From Gammaproteobacteria bacterium (GTDB lineage Bacteria > Pseudomonadota > Gammaproteobacteria > Pseudomonadales > Pseudohongiellaceae): 64,000 nucleotides of DNA. The notes under the pieces are model-generated. The model searched no databases. It saw only the letters and a list, made by a program, of their open reading frames with translations, and was not told the DNA's origin. The translations under genes were made by a program, and so were the position numbers. Below are positions 53,259 through 61,507 of this stretch, piece by piece. Position 1 is the stretch's first letter. Each line of letters starts with the position of its first letter. The stretch lies in NCBI GenBank assembly GCA_021773355.1, contig JAJFKE010000040.1, positions 1 through 64,000 of the forward strand, given 5' to 3'.

Positions 53259-53357
53259 TTACACATCGAACATTGGTAAATCTGTTGCTTCAGCGATCCA
53301 TTCGGCATATTGCGCGGTACTGCCATACTTGCTTGCAAAGAATATAGCACCGTTCAT
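53259..53357 (-). pseudogene. Flavodoxin-like N-terminal stub
   Basis: An ATG at 53357, with GGGAG well placed upstream, opens a 32-residue frame reading AIFFASKYGSTAQYAEWIAE...LPMFDV before TAA. This is the FMN-phosphate loop start of a flavodoxin. Real flavodoxins are about 140-170 residues, so the rest was lost. Confidence 0.6.
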
Positions 53358-54029
53358 ATCTACTCCCTTTCCCAATTCAACTTAACCGATCAAACGCATA
53401 ATCGCTGACTCAGTACAGAAATATAGGATGAATCTGAAGGCAGAGGCTTACACCCATCTACCAGATCATAAGCGACCCTTAGTGTTTTCATGCATGTTTA
53501 TCGCAATTCGCCGCCGCTGACTTTGATTTCGCTCAACTCTGAAGCCAAGCAACACTGATGATGAAGCCTAAACCAGGCAGAGAACACTCTATGGCGCAGA
53601 AGTCAAAGCCGGGAACAGGCTCGATCGAAGCGACAGAATTTTTTGAAAAGTCGCTAAGTTTGAAAATGAGCATATGCCAGCAGTGATTGATGCCTACAAA
53701 GGGTATACCCATGACAAGACTGCAACTATAAACAATCTGAGTTGAGTGCTTGTTGACACGGGTCAACCACCCCACCGGCAATTGTTGATATATATAAAAC
53801 GGACTTAGGGAATCAAAGACAAAGAGGTTTGCAAGTGTGATTTATTTGATAAGCACTCTGGTCTTGCCTTGATACGATTAATCGTCTCTTCAACAACTGT
53901 CGGCTACTGCCTTTGCGAAAGTCGCTCCTGTGCAAAATTATTTGCGGGGAATAGAACCAGGATGATGACCGCTATGAACAGATCCCAGCATATGCTAGTC
54001 AGCAAAAATTTCTCAATTAGAGCCGCGCG
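53358..54029. other. Decayed stretch between GST and membrane-protein genes
   Basis: No intact gene. On the plus strand at about 53592-53746 two frames read AQKSKPGTGSIEATEFFEK and ENEHMPAVIDAYKGYTHDK around a frame change. This may be a broken small gene that I cannot assign. Confidence 0.4.
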
Positions 54030-54446
54030 ATGAACATGTTCAACTTTTGGCGAAGATGGCTGCAAGCGATGATCATATTGATAATCCTGTTCAGCTTGTA
54101 TTTGACGTATTCCGCTTTCGATGGTGGCTTGTCGCAATTCAATACTTTGTTCTTCGAGAATTCAATTCCCGAGGGCGTGATTACTTATCAGCGATGGGTG
54201 TCGGGATTACTGGGGTCGGTGTGGATGGCCTATGGAATAGCTCTACTTTTTATTACAGACAATAGCTTCGATAATCGGGAGAGGTGGGCTTGGAATTGTA
54301 TTACTGTAAGCTTGCTAGTCTGGTTCTTGGTCGATAGTTTCATTTCTTTTTTCCTGGGCGTGGGGATTAACGCCATCGGAAATAGCATTTACTTTGTTCT
54401 GATAATTCTGCCATTGCTTTTCACCCGTAAACATTTCAAGCAATGA
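54030..54446 (+). CDS. Four-helix membrane protein, unknown family
   Basis: A 138-residue protein with four hydrophobic segments at about residues 12-30, 57-75, 90-110 and 115-133 and short loops. It has GVGINAIGNSIYFVLIILPLLF near the end. I do not recognise it. The gene precedes a metallo-hydrolase gene by 39 bp and may be co-transcribed. It starts at ATG 54030 (or 54036). Confidence 0.6.
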   Translation: MNMFNFWRRWLQAMIILIILFSLYLTYSAFDGGLSQFNTLFFENSIPEGVITYQRWVSGLLGSVWMAYGIALLFITDNSFDNRERWAWNCITVSLLVWFLVDSFISFFLGVGINAIGNSIYFVLIILPLLFTRKHFKQ

Positions 54447-54485
54447 AGTAGCGGATTTATTTGTGGTTACTCAGGCAATTATAAA

Positions 54486-55340
54486 ATGAAAATCACTCAC
54501 TACCTCTACAATGCTTTCGTCATAGAATCGGGTGACAAAAAGATAGCAATCGACCCGGGCGGACTGTTCTCCTATTTTTTCAGGTTCACGACGCTCATTC
54601 CCAGGACTGAGTGGAAATCCATCACCCATATCCTGGTAACTCATGGTGACCCGGACCATTATTGGCATCTGGACCGCGTGGTGAACGCTTCCAAGGCTCC
54701 GGTCATTTGTAACAAAACCATGGTGAGAGAAGTAGACGGCCGGAGACTCATGTTAGGTCCTCGAGACCGGGGACTGGCGTTTACCACGCCGATCGAAAAG
54801 CTTTACCCAATTTCGGTGGATGAGTCCGTTCAACTCGATGGGATAAGTATTACCGGAGTACAAACCACACACGGACAACTACTGATCAAGATTGGGCCCT
54901 TCTCGAAACTACTAAAGCCAGGACCGACGGAGAGGATTGGCTGGGGCGCTATCGGTTTTTACATGCAACTTCACGGTAAGACACTGGTGAATCTGGGTGA
55001 CACACTCCTAGAAACCGACAACTGGAAACAGTTTAATAAGCCCGATGTACTGATGATACCCATTGGTGGCAAGGCGGTTCATAACACCATGGATGAAGCA
55101 GAGGCATTGCAAGCGGTTGAATTAATGCAACCCAAACTCGTCATCCCCTGTCACTATAATTGTCCCGCCCTATTCACAAAAACATTCAATCCTGCTGATG
55201 CAGAAATGTTTAAACGTGAGGTGGAAAAAATGGGATCTGCTTGTGTGATATTACAAAACGGCGATTCCATAGAGCTGGGTAGTGGAGAAGATCGCGAAGT
55301 CGAATCTTCTGCAAATGAACATATTATTGATAAGTCCTAA
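54486..55340 (+). CDS. Metallo-beta-lactamase-fold hydrolase
   Basis: A 284-residue protein with the MBL-fold order. It has NAFVIESGDKKIAIDPGG, the metal motif THGDPDHYW (the first His of HxHxDH is replaced by Gly-Asp, as in several UlaG-like enzymes), and TTHGQ, NLGDTLL and PCHYNCPAL near the end. It resembles UlaG/YtnP-type proteins rather than true beta-lactamases and may cleave a lactone or phosphodiester. It lies close to the next gene (33-bp gap), an oxidoreductase. Confidence 0.8.
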   Translation: MKITHYLYNAFVIESGDKKIAIDPGGLFSYFFRFTTLIPRTEWKSITHILVTHGDPDHYWHLDRVVNASKAPVICNKTMVREVDGRRLMLGPRDRGLAFTTPIEKLYPISVDESVQLDGISITGVQTTHGQLLIKIGPFSKLLKPGPTERIGWGAIGFYMQLHGKTLVNLGDTLLETDNWKQFNKPDVLMIPIGGKAVHNTMDEAEALQAVELMQPKLVIPCHYNCPALFTKTFNPADAEMFKREVEKMGSACVILQNGDSIELGSGEDREVESSANEHIIDKS

Positions 55341-55372
55341 GACATTTGCAGAAACCAAAGGGAGCAAGAACT

Positions 55373-56332
55373 TTGAAGGCAGCTGTCAATCAAATCTACG
55401 GCTCGCCGGATGTCCTGCAAATTTGCCGGATCCCAAAGCCGGCACCAAAAGCAGGCGAGGTCCTGATTCAGGTCCATGCAACGACGGTTGGCCGCACTGA
55501 CAGCTGTGCGCTTCGGGCGCAGCCTTTCTTCATGCGATTTGTCAGCGGGCTTAGGCGACCCAAGCATACAATTCTTGGGCTGGATTTCGCTGGGACCGTG
55601 GAAGCGGTAGGGGATGCTGCGACTCAATTCACTCCAGGAGACCGTGTTTTCGGCCTGACCCCGGACGGCCATGGCGCGCATGCGGAATATCTCTGTATGC
55701 CCGAGGACGGTCCGATTGCATTGATGCCATCAGGCTTACAGTTTGAACAGGCTGTGCTTGGCGAGGGGGCTTGGTACGCTGACACCTACCTGAATGCATT
55801 CCAACTCAAACCTGACCACAAAATCCTGATATATGGAGCATCTGGCGCCATCGGTATAGCGGCGGTGCAGCTTTCTAAATACTACGGCGCCGAGGTAACA
55901 GCAGTTGTCGCGGAGCGTCACTTGAATCTCGCTCGATCACTCGGGGCCGACCGCGTTATTGATTATACCGCCGAAGATTTCACAAAGATCAACGAGCGCT
56001 TCGATTTCGTTCTGGATGCCGCTGGGAAAACCACTTTCTTTCGGTGCAATAGGCTGCTGAAATCGACCGGTGCCTTTTCAGCAACCGATCTTGGGCCCTG
56101 GGGGCAAAACATCTTTCTCGAGCTCTGGTCATCGATTAGCGGGAACCACAGAGTTGTCTTTCCGATGCCGAAAAGCAGCAAGGCGCTGGTGGAATTCCTC
56201 AGAGTGCGCATGGAGTCCGGCGACCTGCGCGCGATAATCGACAAAAGGTATGCGCTTGAGGATATTGCGGACGCCTACCGCTATGTTGAGACTGGAGAAA
56301 AAACCGGGATTGTGCTCATTTATATGCAGTGA
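55373..56332 (+). CDS. Zinc-free MDR-family oxidoreductase (quinone oxidoreductase-like)
   Basis: A 319-residue medium-chain dehydrogenase/reductase. It has GLDFAGTVEAVGDAATQFTPGDRVFGL, the NADPH loop in ILIYGASGAIGIAAVQLSKYYGAEVTAV, and RVIDYTAEDF. It lacks the catalytic-zinc Cys/His cluster and the structural zinc Cys group, so it is like quinone oxidoreductases and enoyl reductases that use NADPH. The TTG at 55373 has GGGAG upstream; an earlier TTG at 55346 would add nine residues. It follows the MBL-fold hydrolase closely. Confidence 0.85.
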   Translation: MKAAVNQIYGSPDVLQICRIPKPAPKAGEVLIQVHATTVGRTDSCALRAQPFFMRFVSGLRRPKHTILGLDFAGTVEAVGDAATQFTPGDRVFGLTPDGHGAHAEYLCMPEDGPIALMPSGLQFEQAVLGEGAWYADTYLNAFQLKPDHKILIYGASGAIGIAAVQLSKYYGAEVTAVVAERHLNLARSLGADRVIDYTAEDFTKINERFDFVLDAAGKTTFFRCNRLLKSTGAFSATDLGPWGQNIFLELWSSISGNHRVVFPMPKSSKALVEFLRVRMESGDLRAIIDKRYALEDIADAYRYVETGEKTGIVLIYMQ

Positions 56333-56416
56333 TGCACAGCTCATTAACGGCAGTAGATGCTAAGGGCCAAATGGAGCCTGAGTAAATTTACAATAGCTTT
56401 AGACACTAATATTCGG

Positions 56417-56602
56417 TAATTCTATAGCACACTTGGGTTTCGTGCTTTTAACTCATTTATTCATTTTGCGAATCGGTCAACAGGTCTACTGAATATCCTC
56501 CACGGTGGGCTCGATTGACTCCCCCGTCAACGGGATCGGGCCCCACCCAGCCTTCGGCCGCACTAATCTGCTTCAAGAAGATTGCTCCGCCCCTGGGTAC
56601 CG
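56417..56602 (+). repeat. tRNA-like dispersed repeat, copy K
   Basis: This copy has CTATAGCACACTTGGG, GCGAATCGGTCAAC, ACTGAATATCC and GGTGGGCTCGATTG. It carries an 80-bp insert (CCCCCGTCAACGGG type, with CCCAGCCTTCGGCCGCACT). A second AGATTG follows, then CTCCGCCCCTGGGTACCG. Confidence 0.9.
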
Positions 56603-57040
56603 TCTTCTTGCAAAAGCTTTAGATACACATAAGTTCCTATCAAATAATCGCCAGTAAACTTCCCTGTCTCCTGCCTTACTCTCTCACTATATTTCGATGT
56701 AAAGCTCTCTTAGTACCAACAACTATGTATACTCTGACAATACAGTAAAAATGTAGATTATATTACCCACTTACCTTCAGCGTTGAGGATCGCATAATTT
56801 GGCCCAGTGACCATTGCCATAAATCGCTCTTAATAACTGAATCGCTTATTCTTGAAGTCAGCCCGGGTCCGATCGCGAATAATCGTGGCTGAAGTACTTT
56901 GATTGGGGGTCGGGCACACTTAGATTGTCGATATAAGTGATGACTATCGCACACAAGAAAAGCCTGGCTTTGATTATCCTGCCCAAGCTAGTAAACAAGT
57001 AAGTATCTTTATATTCAATTTAAACCAGGCATTCTTGATT
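56603..57040. other. Geneless stretch upstream of the D-aminoacylase-like gene
   Basis: No repeat or supported gene beyond copy K. It should contain the promoter of the downstream lipoprotein gene. Confidence 0.4.
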
Positions 57041-58606
57041 ATGATACCTAGAATTCGGCTCACGATTCTTCTCATCCTATTTACTCTGTCGCTATTATCA
57101 TCGTGCGCGGAGAGAAATGAACAAGGTGAAACCAGTAACAGCCCAAGCACATGGATAATTAAGAACGCACTTATTTATGACGGCCTTGGAGGCGATCCTA
57201 TAAATGCAGATGTGCGATTTAAAGAAGGCATAATTACCGGCGTTGGTATTTTTGATGCTGAGCCCGGTGAAATGGCGTGGGATGCAAATGGCCTTGCCTT
57301 ATCTCCAGGCTTCATTGATCCCCATAGCCACCATGATACAAAGTTAATGAACGATAGAGCTCCGAAAAGCGCACTTGCTCAAGGGATCACCACGATCGTA
57401 AGTGGGCTAGATGGGGGAGCATCAACTTTTGGCGCGCCCTTCGTTTCTATCGCCAATAGCTTTGCCGAATTTGAGAAAAACCCTGCCGCCATTAACCTGG
57501 CCTATTTTGCGCCGCATGACACTTACCGCGAGATTGTCATGAAGCAAGACTTTAAGCGGCCAGCAACAATAAATGAACTCGATCAAATGAAACAAATGTT
57601 GCGCCGCGACCTTGAAGCTGGTGCCTTGGGCTTATCGACGGGGCTCGAATACGAACCTTCGCTGTATTCAACAATTGACGAAGTAATTGAGCTTGCAAAG
57701 GTCGCTGCGGAATACGGTGGTCGGTACTCAAGTCACATCAGAAGCGAAGACATTAAGGTAACGGAAGCCATTGATGAAGTGTTAACTATTGCGCGTGAAG
57801 CCAACATCCCGGCCAATATAAGTCACATAAAACTTGCCATGTATGCTTTATACGGCCAGTCATCAGATGTTATCCGTAAATTAAATGATGCCCGCAACCA
57901 GGGGCTCAACATCACCGCTGATATATATCCCTATGACGGTTGGAAAGCACCAATGGCCATTTTGATGCCAGCCCGAGATTATACAGACCGAGCAGCGGCG
58001 GAATATGCACTAGGATCTATCGCATCCCCCGCCAGCATAACCATTACCGATTATGACGGTGAGCCGACCTATATTGGAAAAACCCTGGCCGAATTAGCGG
58101 CTGAAAAGAATATGGATCCTGTAGATCTTCTGATGCAATTATTGCAACGTGCGGAAAGGGAAAACATTGAAGAACGGGTAATCGGCAGGAATATCGGCAA
58201 AGAAGATATACAGAACTTTATGCAATGGCCCTATACCGCAATCACCACCGACGGCGGCATCGATGATAACCATCCCAGAGGACAAGGAACCTTTAGCCGC
58301 GTACTTGCCCTTTATGTAAGAGACGAAAATGTTCTTTCCCTGAGTGAAGCGATTAGAAAGATGACTAGCCTTTCGGCGCAAAACCTTGGTATCAGCAATC
58401 GTGGCACTCTTAAACCAGGCTTTGCTGCTGATCTAGTGCTTTTTGATCCGACTACTATTCAAGACCACGCCACATTCGAAGATTCGCTGCAGTATTCCAC
58501 AGGAATCGAGGCGGTCTGGGTGAATGGGGAGCTGGTTATGGAAAAAGGAAATATCACCGAGGCCAGACCTGGGCAAATTATACGCCGGGGAAACTCACTA
58601 CCTTAG
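57041..58606 (+). CDS. N-acyl-D-amino-acid deacylase-like amidohydrolase, lipoprotein
   Basis: A 521-residue lipoprotein (lipobox LSSC). The family start is IIKNALIYDGLGGDPINADVRFKEG, and the metal motif is SPGFIDPHSHHDTKLMND (the HSHxD-type site of D-aminoacylases). GALGLSTGLEYEPS, SSHIRSED and NISHIKLAMYALYG, ITTDGGIDDNHPRGQGTFSRVL and LGISNRGTLKPGFAADLVLFDP complete the domain. It should release amino acids from N-acyl-D-amino acids or related amides in the periplasm. ATG 57041 gives a short signal; a TTG two codons earlier is possible. Confidence 0.88.
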   Translation: MIPRIRLTILLILFTLSLLSSCAERNEQGETSNSPSTWIIKNALIYDGLGGDPINADVRFKEGIITGVGIFDAEPGEMAWDANGLALSPGFIDPHSHHDTKLMNDRAPKSALAQGITTIVSGLDGGASTFGAPFVSIANSFAEFEKNPAAINLAYFAPHDTYREIVMKQDFKRPATINELDQMKQMLRRDLEAGALGLSTGLEYEPSLYSTIDEVIELAKVAAEYGGRYSSHIRSEDIKVTEAIDEVLTIAREANIPANISHIKLAMYALYGQSSDVIRKLNDARNQGLNITADIYPYDGWKAPMAILMPARDYTDRAAAEYALGSIASPASITITDYDGEPTYIGKTLAELAAEKNMDPVDLLMQLLQRAERENIEERVIGRNIGKEDIQNFMQWPYTAITTDGGIDDNHPRGQGTFSRVLALYVRDENVLSLSEAIRKMTSLSAQNLGISNRGTLKPGFAADLVLFDPTTIQDHATFEDSLQYSTGIEAVWVNGELVMEKGNITEARPGQIIRRGNSLP

Positions 58607-58668
58607 TGCGAGCAAAGAATAAATCGGGTCAGTACAATTTGCTGCAGGTTTTTGACAGGATACACATG

Positions 58669-58848
58669 GAATCCATAGCTCATTCTATGGCAGTTTGATT
58701 TCGCACTTTTAGCGCATTGATTTAATTATCGAATCGAACACGGTGTTAACTGAAAACCCTCTGCGATGTTTCCATGCGCCCCACTCCTGGGGTCGGGCTA
58801 CGCGCGCATTAATCTGCACCAGTCGATTGCTCAGTCCCTGGGCACTAT
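58669..58848 (+). repeat. tRNA-like dispersed repeat, copy L
   Basis: This copy has ATCCATAGCTCATTC, GCATTGATTTAATTA, AACTGAAAACCC and GCGATGTTTCCA in place of the T-arm block. It carries a CCCCACTCCTGGGGTCGG-type insert. The end block is AGTCGATTGCTCAGTCCCTGGGCACT. Confidence 0.82.
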
Positions 58849-58858
58849 TTTCCAAAAC

Positions 58859-59145
58859 TTCTGTATTTCTACTCCGGCCCTGGGATATCCCCAGAAAACC
58901 TTGAAAACGCTGGCTTAGTTTTATTTTAGATTCAACGCTGAAGTAAGCCCGTTGTAACGCAGATGTTTCCTGGGAACAATCAGGGCCAAGGGCCCGTGAG
59001 CAGGGAGCATCTGCGTTACAGCGGGCTATGAGATATCCAGTCCAGCTGCCAGTGTCTGGCTCATTATTCAAAATTTAACCGCTAAAAGCACAAAACAAGT
59101 TAATCTATTGGATTAGCTCAATATTCTGTGATGATATCTCAGACT
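58859..59145 (-). repeat. Hairpin-bearing intergenic repeat, full copy 2 (inverted)
   Basis: It matches the complement of 38889-39250 over almost its whole length, including the CAACGCTGAAGTAAGC, TAGATTAACTTGTTTTGTGC and CAGCTGGACTGGATAT blocks. The hexamer array is absent. Confidence 0.85.
58949..59028. repeat. 19-bp inverted repeat with compensatory change
   Basis: Arms 58949-58967 (GCCCGTTGTAACGCAGATG) and 59010-59028 pair with one mismatch. Relative to copy 1, a base pair in the stem has switched from G-C to C-G on both sides. Confidence 0.9.
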
Positions 59146-59228
59146 CCGGCCTCATTTATTTTACGGTGTTTGTTCCTGACTCCTATTTAGTACAATCGTC
59201 AGATTCATAGCAAGCAAGAGGCGATCTC

Positions 59229-60011
59229 GTGGAGCTCCTGCTAATCGGCTCAGTGGCATTACTTGCCTCTGGACTTACTTTTTTTTCCGGTTTCGGTCTC
59301 GGCACTCTTCTGATGCCGGTGTTTGCGATCTTCTTTCCGATCCCTTTGGCGATTGCAGCAACCGCTGTAGTCCATTTTACCAATAACCTGTTCAAGTTTG
59401 CCCTGATGGCAAGGCAAGCCAACTGGCGAGTAGTAGCAGGCTTCAGTATACCTGCAGCAGTGGCTGCAATAGCGGGTGCCACTCTACTCAATAGAATTGA
59501 CAGTATGCCCGTCATCACCAGTTATACCCTTGGCACATCTACATTCGAGGTAACAGGGGTCAAATCTGTTGTAGGTTTCTTGATCGTACTTTTTGCCCTG
59601 CTGGAACTTTCGCCCCGTTTCCAGTCGCTAGCACTGCCTCGTCGATGGCTGTCCCTGGGCGGATTACTCTCCGGTTTTTTCGGAGGTTTATCAGGCAATC
59701 AGGGAGCCTTGCGTTCGATTTTCTTATTAAAAACAGGCTTATCCAAGGAAGCATTCGTCGCTACGGCAATTGTATCGGCGGTCATCGTCGACGCTAGTCG
59801 ACTTCTGGTTTATGGAAGCACAGTCATAGCGGGCCATTTCGGACAGTCACAAGCTTTGTTTACTCCGATTTTAGTGGCTACGCTTTGCGCATTTATCGGC
59901 GCCCTTCTTGGTAAGAGTTTCTTACAAAAAGTCACCTTGCGCTCTATACAATTCATTGTAACTGCAATGATGTTCTGCATTGGCACAGCACTGGCGGTAG
60001 GACTGCTCTAG
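59229..60011 (+). CDS. TauE/SafE-family permease
   Basis: A 260-residue membrane protein with about eight helices. The two family repeats are visible as LLASGLTFFSGFGLGTLLMPVFAIFFPIPLAIAATAVVHFTNNLFKFAL and SLGGLLSGFFGGLSGNQGALRSIFLLK. The TauE/SafE (DUF81) family exports sulfite or organosulfonates in studied cases; the substrate here is open. A GTG start at 59229 with GAGGCGA upstream is used. It stands alone between repeat copies L/hairpin and M. Confidence 0.88.
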   Translation: MELLLIGSVALLASGLTFFSGFGLGTLLMPVFAIFFPIPLAIAATAVVHFTNNLFKFALMARQANWRVVAGFSIPAAVAAIAGATLLNRIDSMPVITSYTLGTSTFEVTGVKSVVGFLIVLFALLELSPRFQSLALPRRWLSLGGLLSGFFGGLSGNQGALRSIFLLKTGLSKEAFVATAIVSAVIVDASRLLVYGSTVIAGHFGQSQALFTPILVATLCAFIGALLGKSFLQKVTLRSIQFIVTAMMFCIGTALAVGLL

Positions 60012-60091
60012 CTTGATGTTTAAATCAGAATTCTGCTAGAGTATTAATTACTCAGCGAATCAAAATAGTCAGAGAACTTTAACTTCCAGAT

Positions 60092-60273
60092 AACCCATAG
60101 CACACTTCGATTTTGCCATTTTAAGCATCGATCAAATTAATGAATCGATCGAACTGCGTACTGAAAATCTTCGCATCCTCTGTCTATCGACCCCCCTATA
60201 CCTAGGATCGGACTATGACCAGCCTCTGGCCACACTAATCTGCTACGGGTCGATTGGTCCGTCCCTGATCACC
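60092..60273 (+). repeat. tRNA-like dispersed repeat, copy M
   Basis: This copy has CCCATAGCACACTTCGATT, TGAATCGATCGAACTG, ACTGAAAATCTTCGC and CTATCGACCCCCC. An insert of the CTAGGATCGGACTATG type follows. The end block is TCGATTGGTCCGTCCCTGATCACC. Confidence 0.88.
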
Positions 60274-60387
60274 GTTTTCCTGTCAGGCCTATATTTTCGG
60301 TATCCCAATAATCAAGCCGCCCTCTTGTTGTTCTGTATGAAGTCCTAACTCATCAACTGGTTTAGACAAATCAAAACTTCTGGAAAA

Positions 60388-60907
60388 TTAGCTTTTACTT
60401 GAGAAATTGGATGCAAAGCTATTACTACTATTCGACGCATTACGCGTGAGGGTTCCGCTAACAGTTAAAAGACTTGCTTCTAAATTTGTACTAATTTCCA
60501 GATCGTGATCCGGCGGTACTTGGATAAGTATCTGATATTCCGATGCGGCTTCACTAATACTTAGTGTTGGCGACCCCATGCTAAAACTTCGCCCACCAAG
60601 AACAGATACTCCCGATGAAGAAAATGAATTAAAGAGAGAGTCCATCTGCTGCATTCTTGTGAATGGGTCGTTTCTGAAGGTTTGCCCAATCAAGCCATTT
60701 AGATCTAACGGCTCAAGAGAAGTATCTGCTGGACTCAAGGAAGCTCCCAAACGGTCCTCATATACTTTCCGGAATTGAAGATTCATCACTCTGCGAGACC
60801 GTCAGTTTTTGGTTCAAATTCCACAAATAATAGGATTGCAGCAAAAGCCCAAGCAAACATGCAAGTGAGAAAGATAAGAGTAATTTGAGTTTGATTTCAG
60901 TTTTCAT
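60388..60907 (-). pseudogene. Frameshifted anchored Hsp20/alpha-crystallin-like protein gene
   Basis: A strong ribosome site (GGAGG, four bases before ATG 60907) starts a 49-residue frame with one membrane helix (LLLSFSLACLLGLLLQSYYLW). It stops at TGA (60760-60758). A second frame, shifted by one base, then continues to 60388. It reads YEDRLGASLSPADTSLEPLDL...LSISEAASEYQILIQVPPDHDLEISTNLEASLLTVSGTLT, the beta strands of a small heat-shock alpha-crystallin domain, with an early end. Together they look like one anchored Hsp20-like gene broken by a single-base change near 60760. A programmed +1 shift is possible but unsupported. Confidence 0.6.
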
Positions 60908-61031
60908 TTCTCCTCCCAGCTATCAGTCAAAGCTGGCCTGAAATCGCCACAAGCCACAGGAAGTCAGGCCATAAAATAAGCAATTAATTAATCAAATAGG
61001 GGATTTATGTGGAAATTTCAAGAGGGCAGCC

Positions 61032-61197
61032 AAATCCATAACACAGGCTGGTTTTACAATTCTAACCCATTGATTAAATTAGGGGATTTTCACGCTGGTT
61101 ACTGAAAGCCCTTGGCAGGAAGCACAAATCTATCTACAGTCCAGTGCATACTCGGGGAAACGGTTTGATCCAGTCTGGAAAATGCCTCTGGCAACCA
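61032..61197 (+). repeat. tRNA-like dispersed repeat, diverged copy N
   Basis: This copy has ATCCATAACACAGGCTGG, CCCATTGATTAAATTAGG, CACGCTGGTTACTGAAAGCCC and an unclear T-arm and end block. It is the most diverged member and is called from its 5' and anticodon-like blocks. Confidence 0.6.
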
Positions 61198-61507
61198 CTA
61201 CCCAGCGGATTCTTGCGCTAAGGACTTAAAGGCAGTGCGCTGATGACTTCAGAGCGAACGCCAGATAAAGTAAGTCACTGAGCAAACCAGGGACAATTCC
61301 CCGGGACCGTGAGGGTCACGGGCTGAGCCAATGTAACAATACTTAAGGCATCGTAGCTATCGTGCAAATAATCAGATCAGTGTATAACTGCCGATAGTTC
61401 TTGCACAGATGCAGAAAATTCGACCCCCTATTTTCGAGGCCTTATTTAGCGGGATTTAGTTATTGATAATTATTCGGATTCGGTTCAGTTTCCTTTAGGC
61501 TACGACG
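61198..61507. other. Leader region of the radical SAM gene
   Basis: No gene or repeat is supported. It contains an imperfect hairpin (CCCGGGACCGTGAGGGTCACGGG, about 61297-61321) and the promoter must lie between there and 61508. Confidence 0.4.

Noticed and set aside
5459..61197. The dispersed repeats as integron attC sites
   Set aside because: They lack the RYYYAAC and GTTRRRY ends and no integrase gene is seen. The tRNA-like blocks explain them better.
5459..61197. The dispersed repeats as functional tRNA genes
   Set aside because: The T arm is interrupted by 60-90 bp, the acceptor 5' strand is not matched, and the anticodon arms vary between copies.
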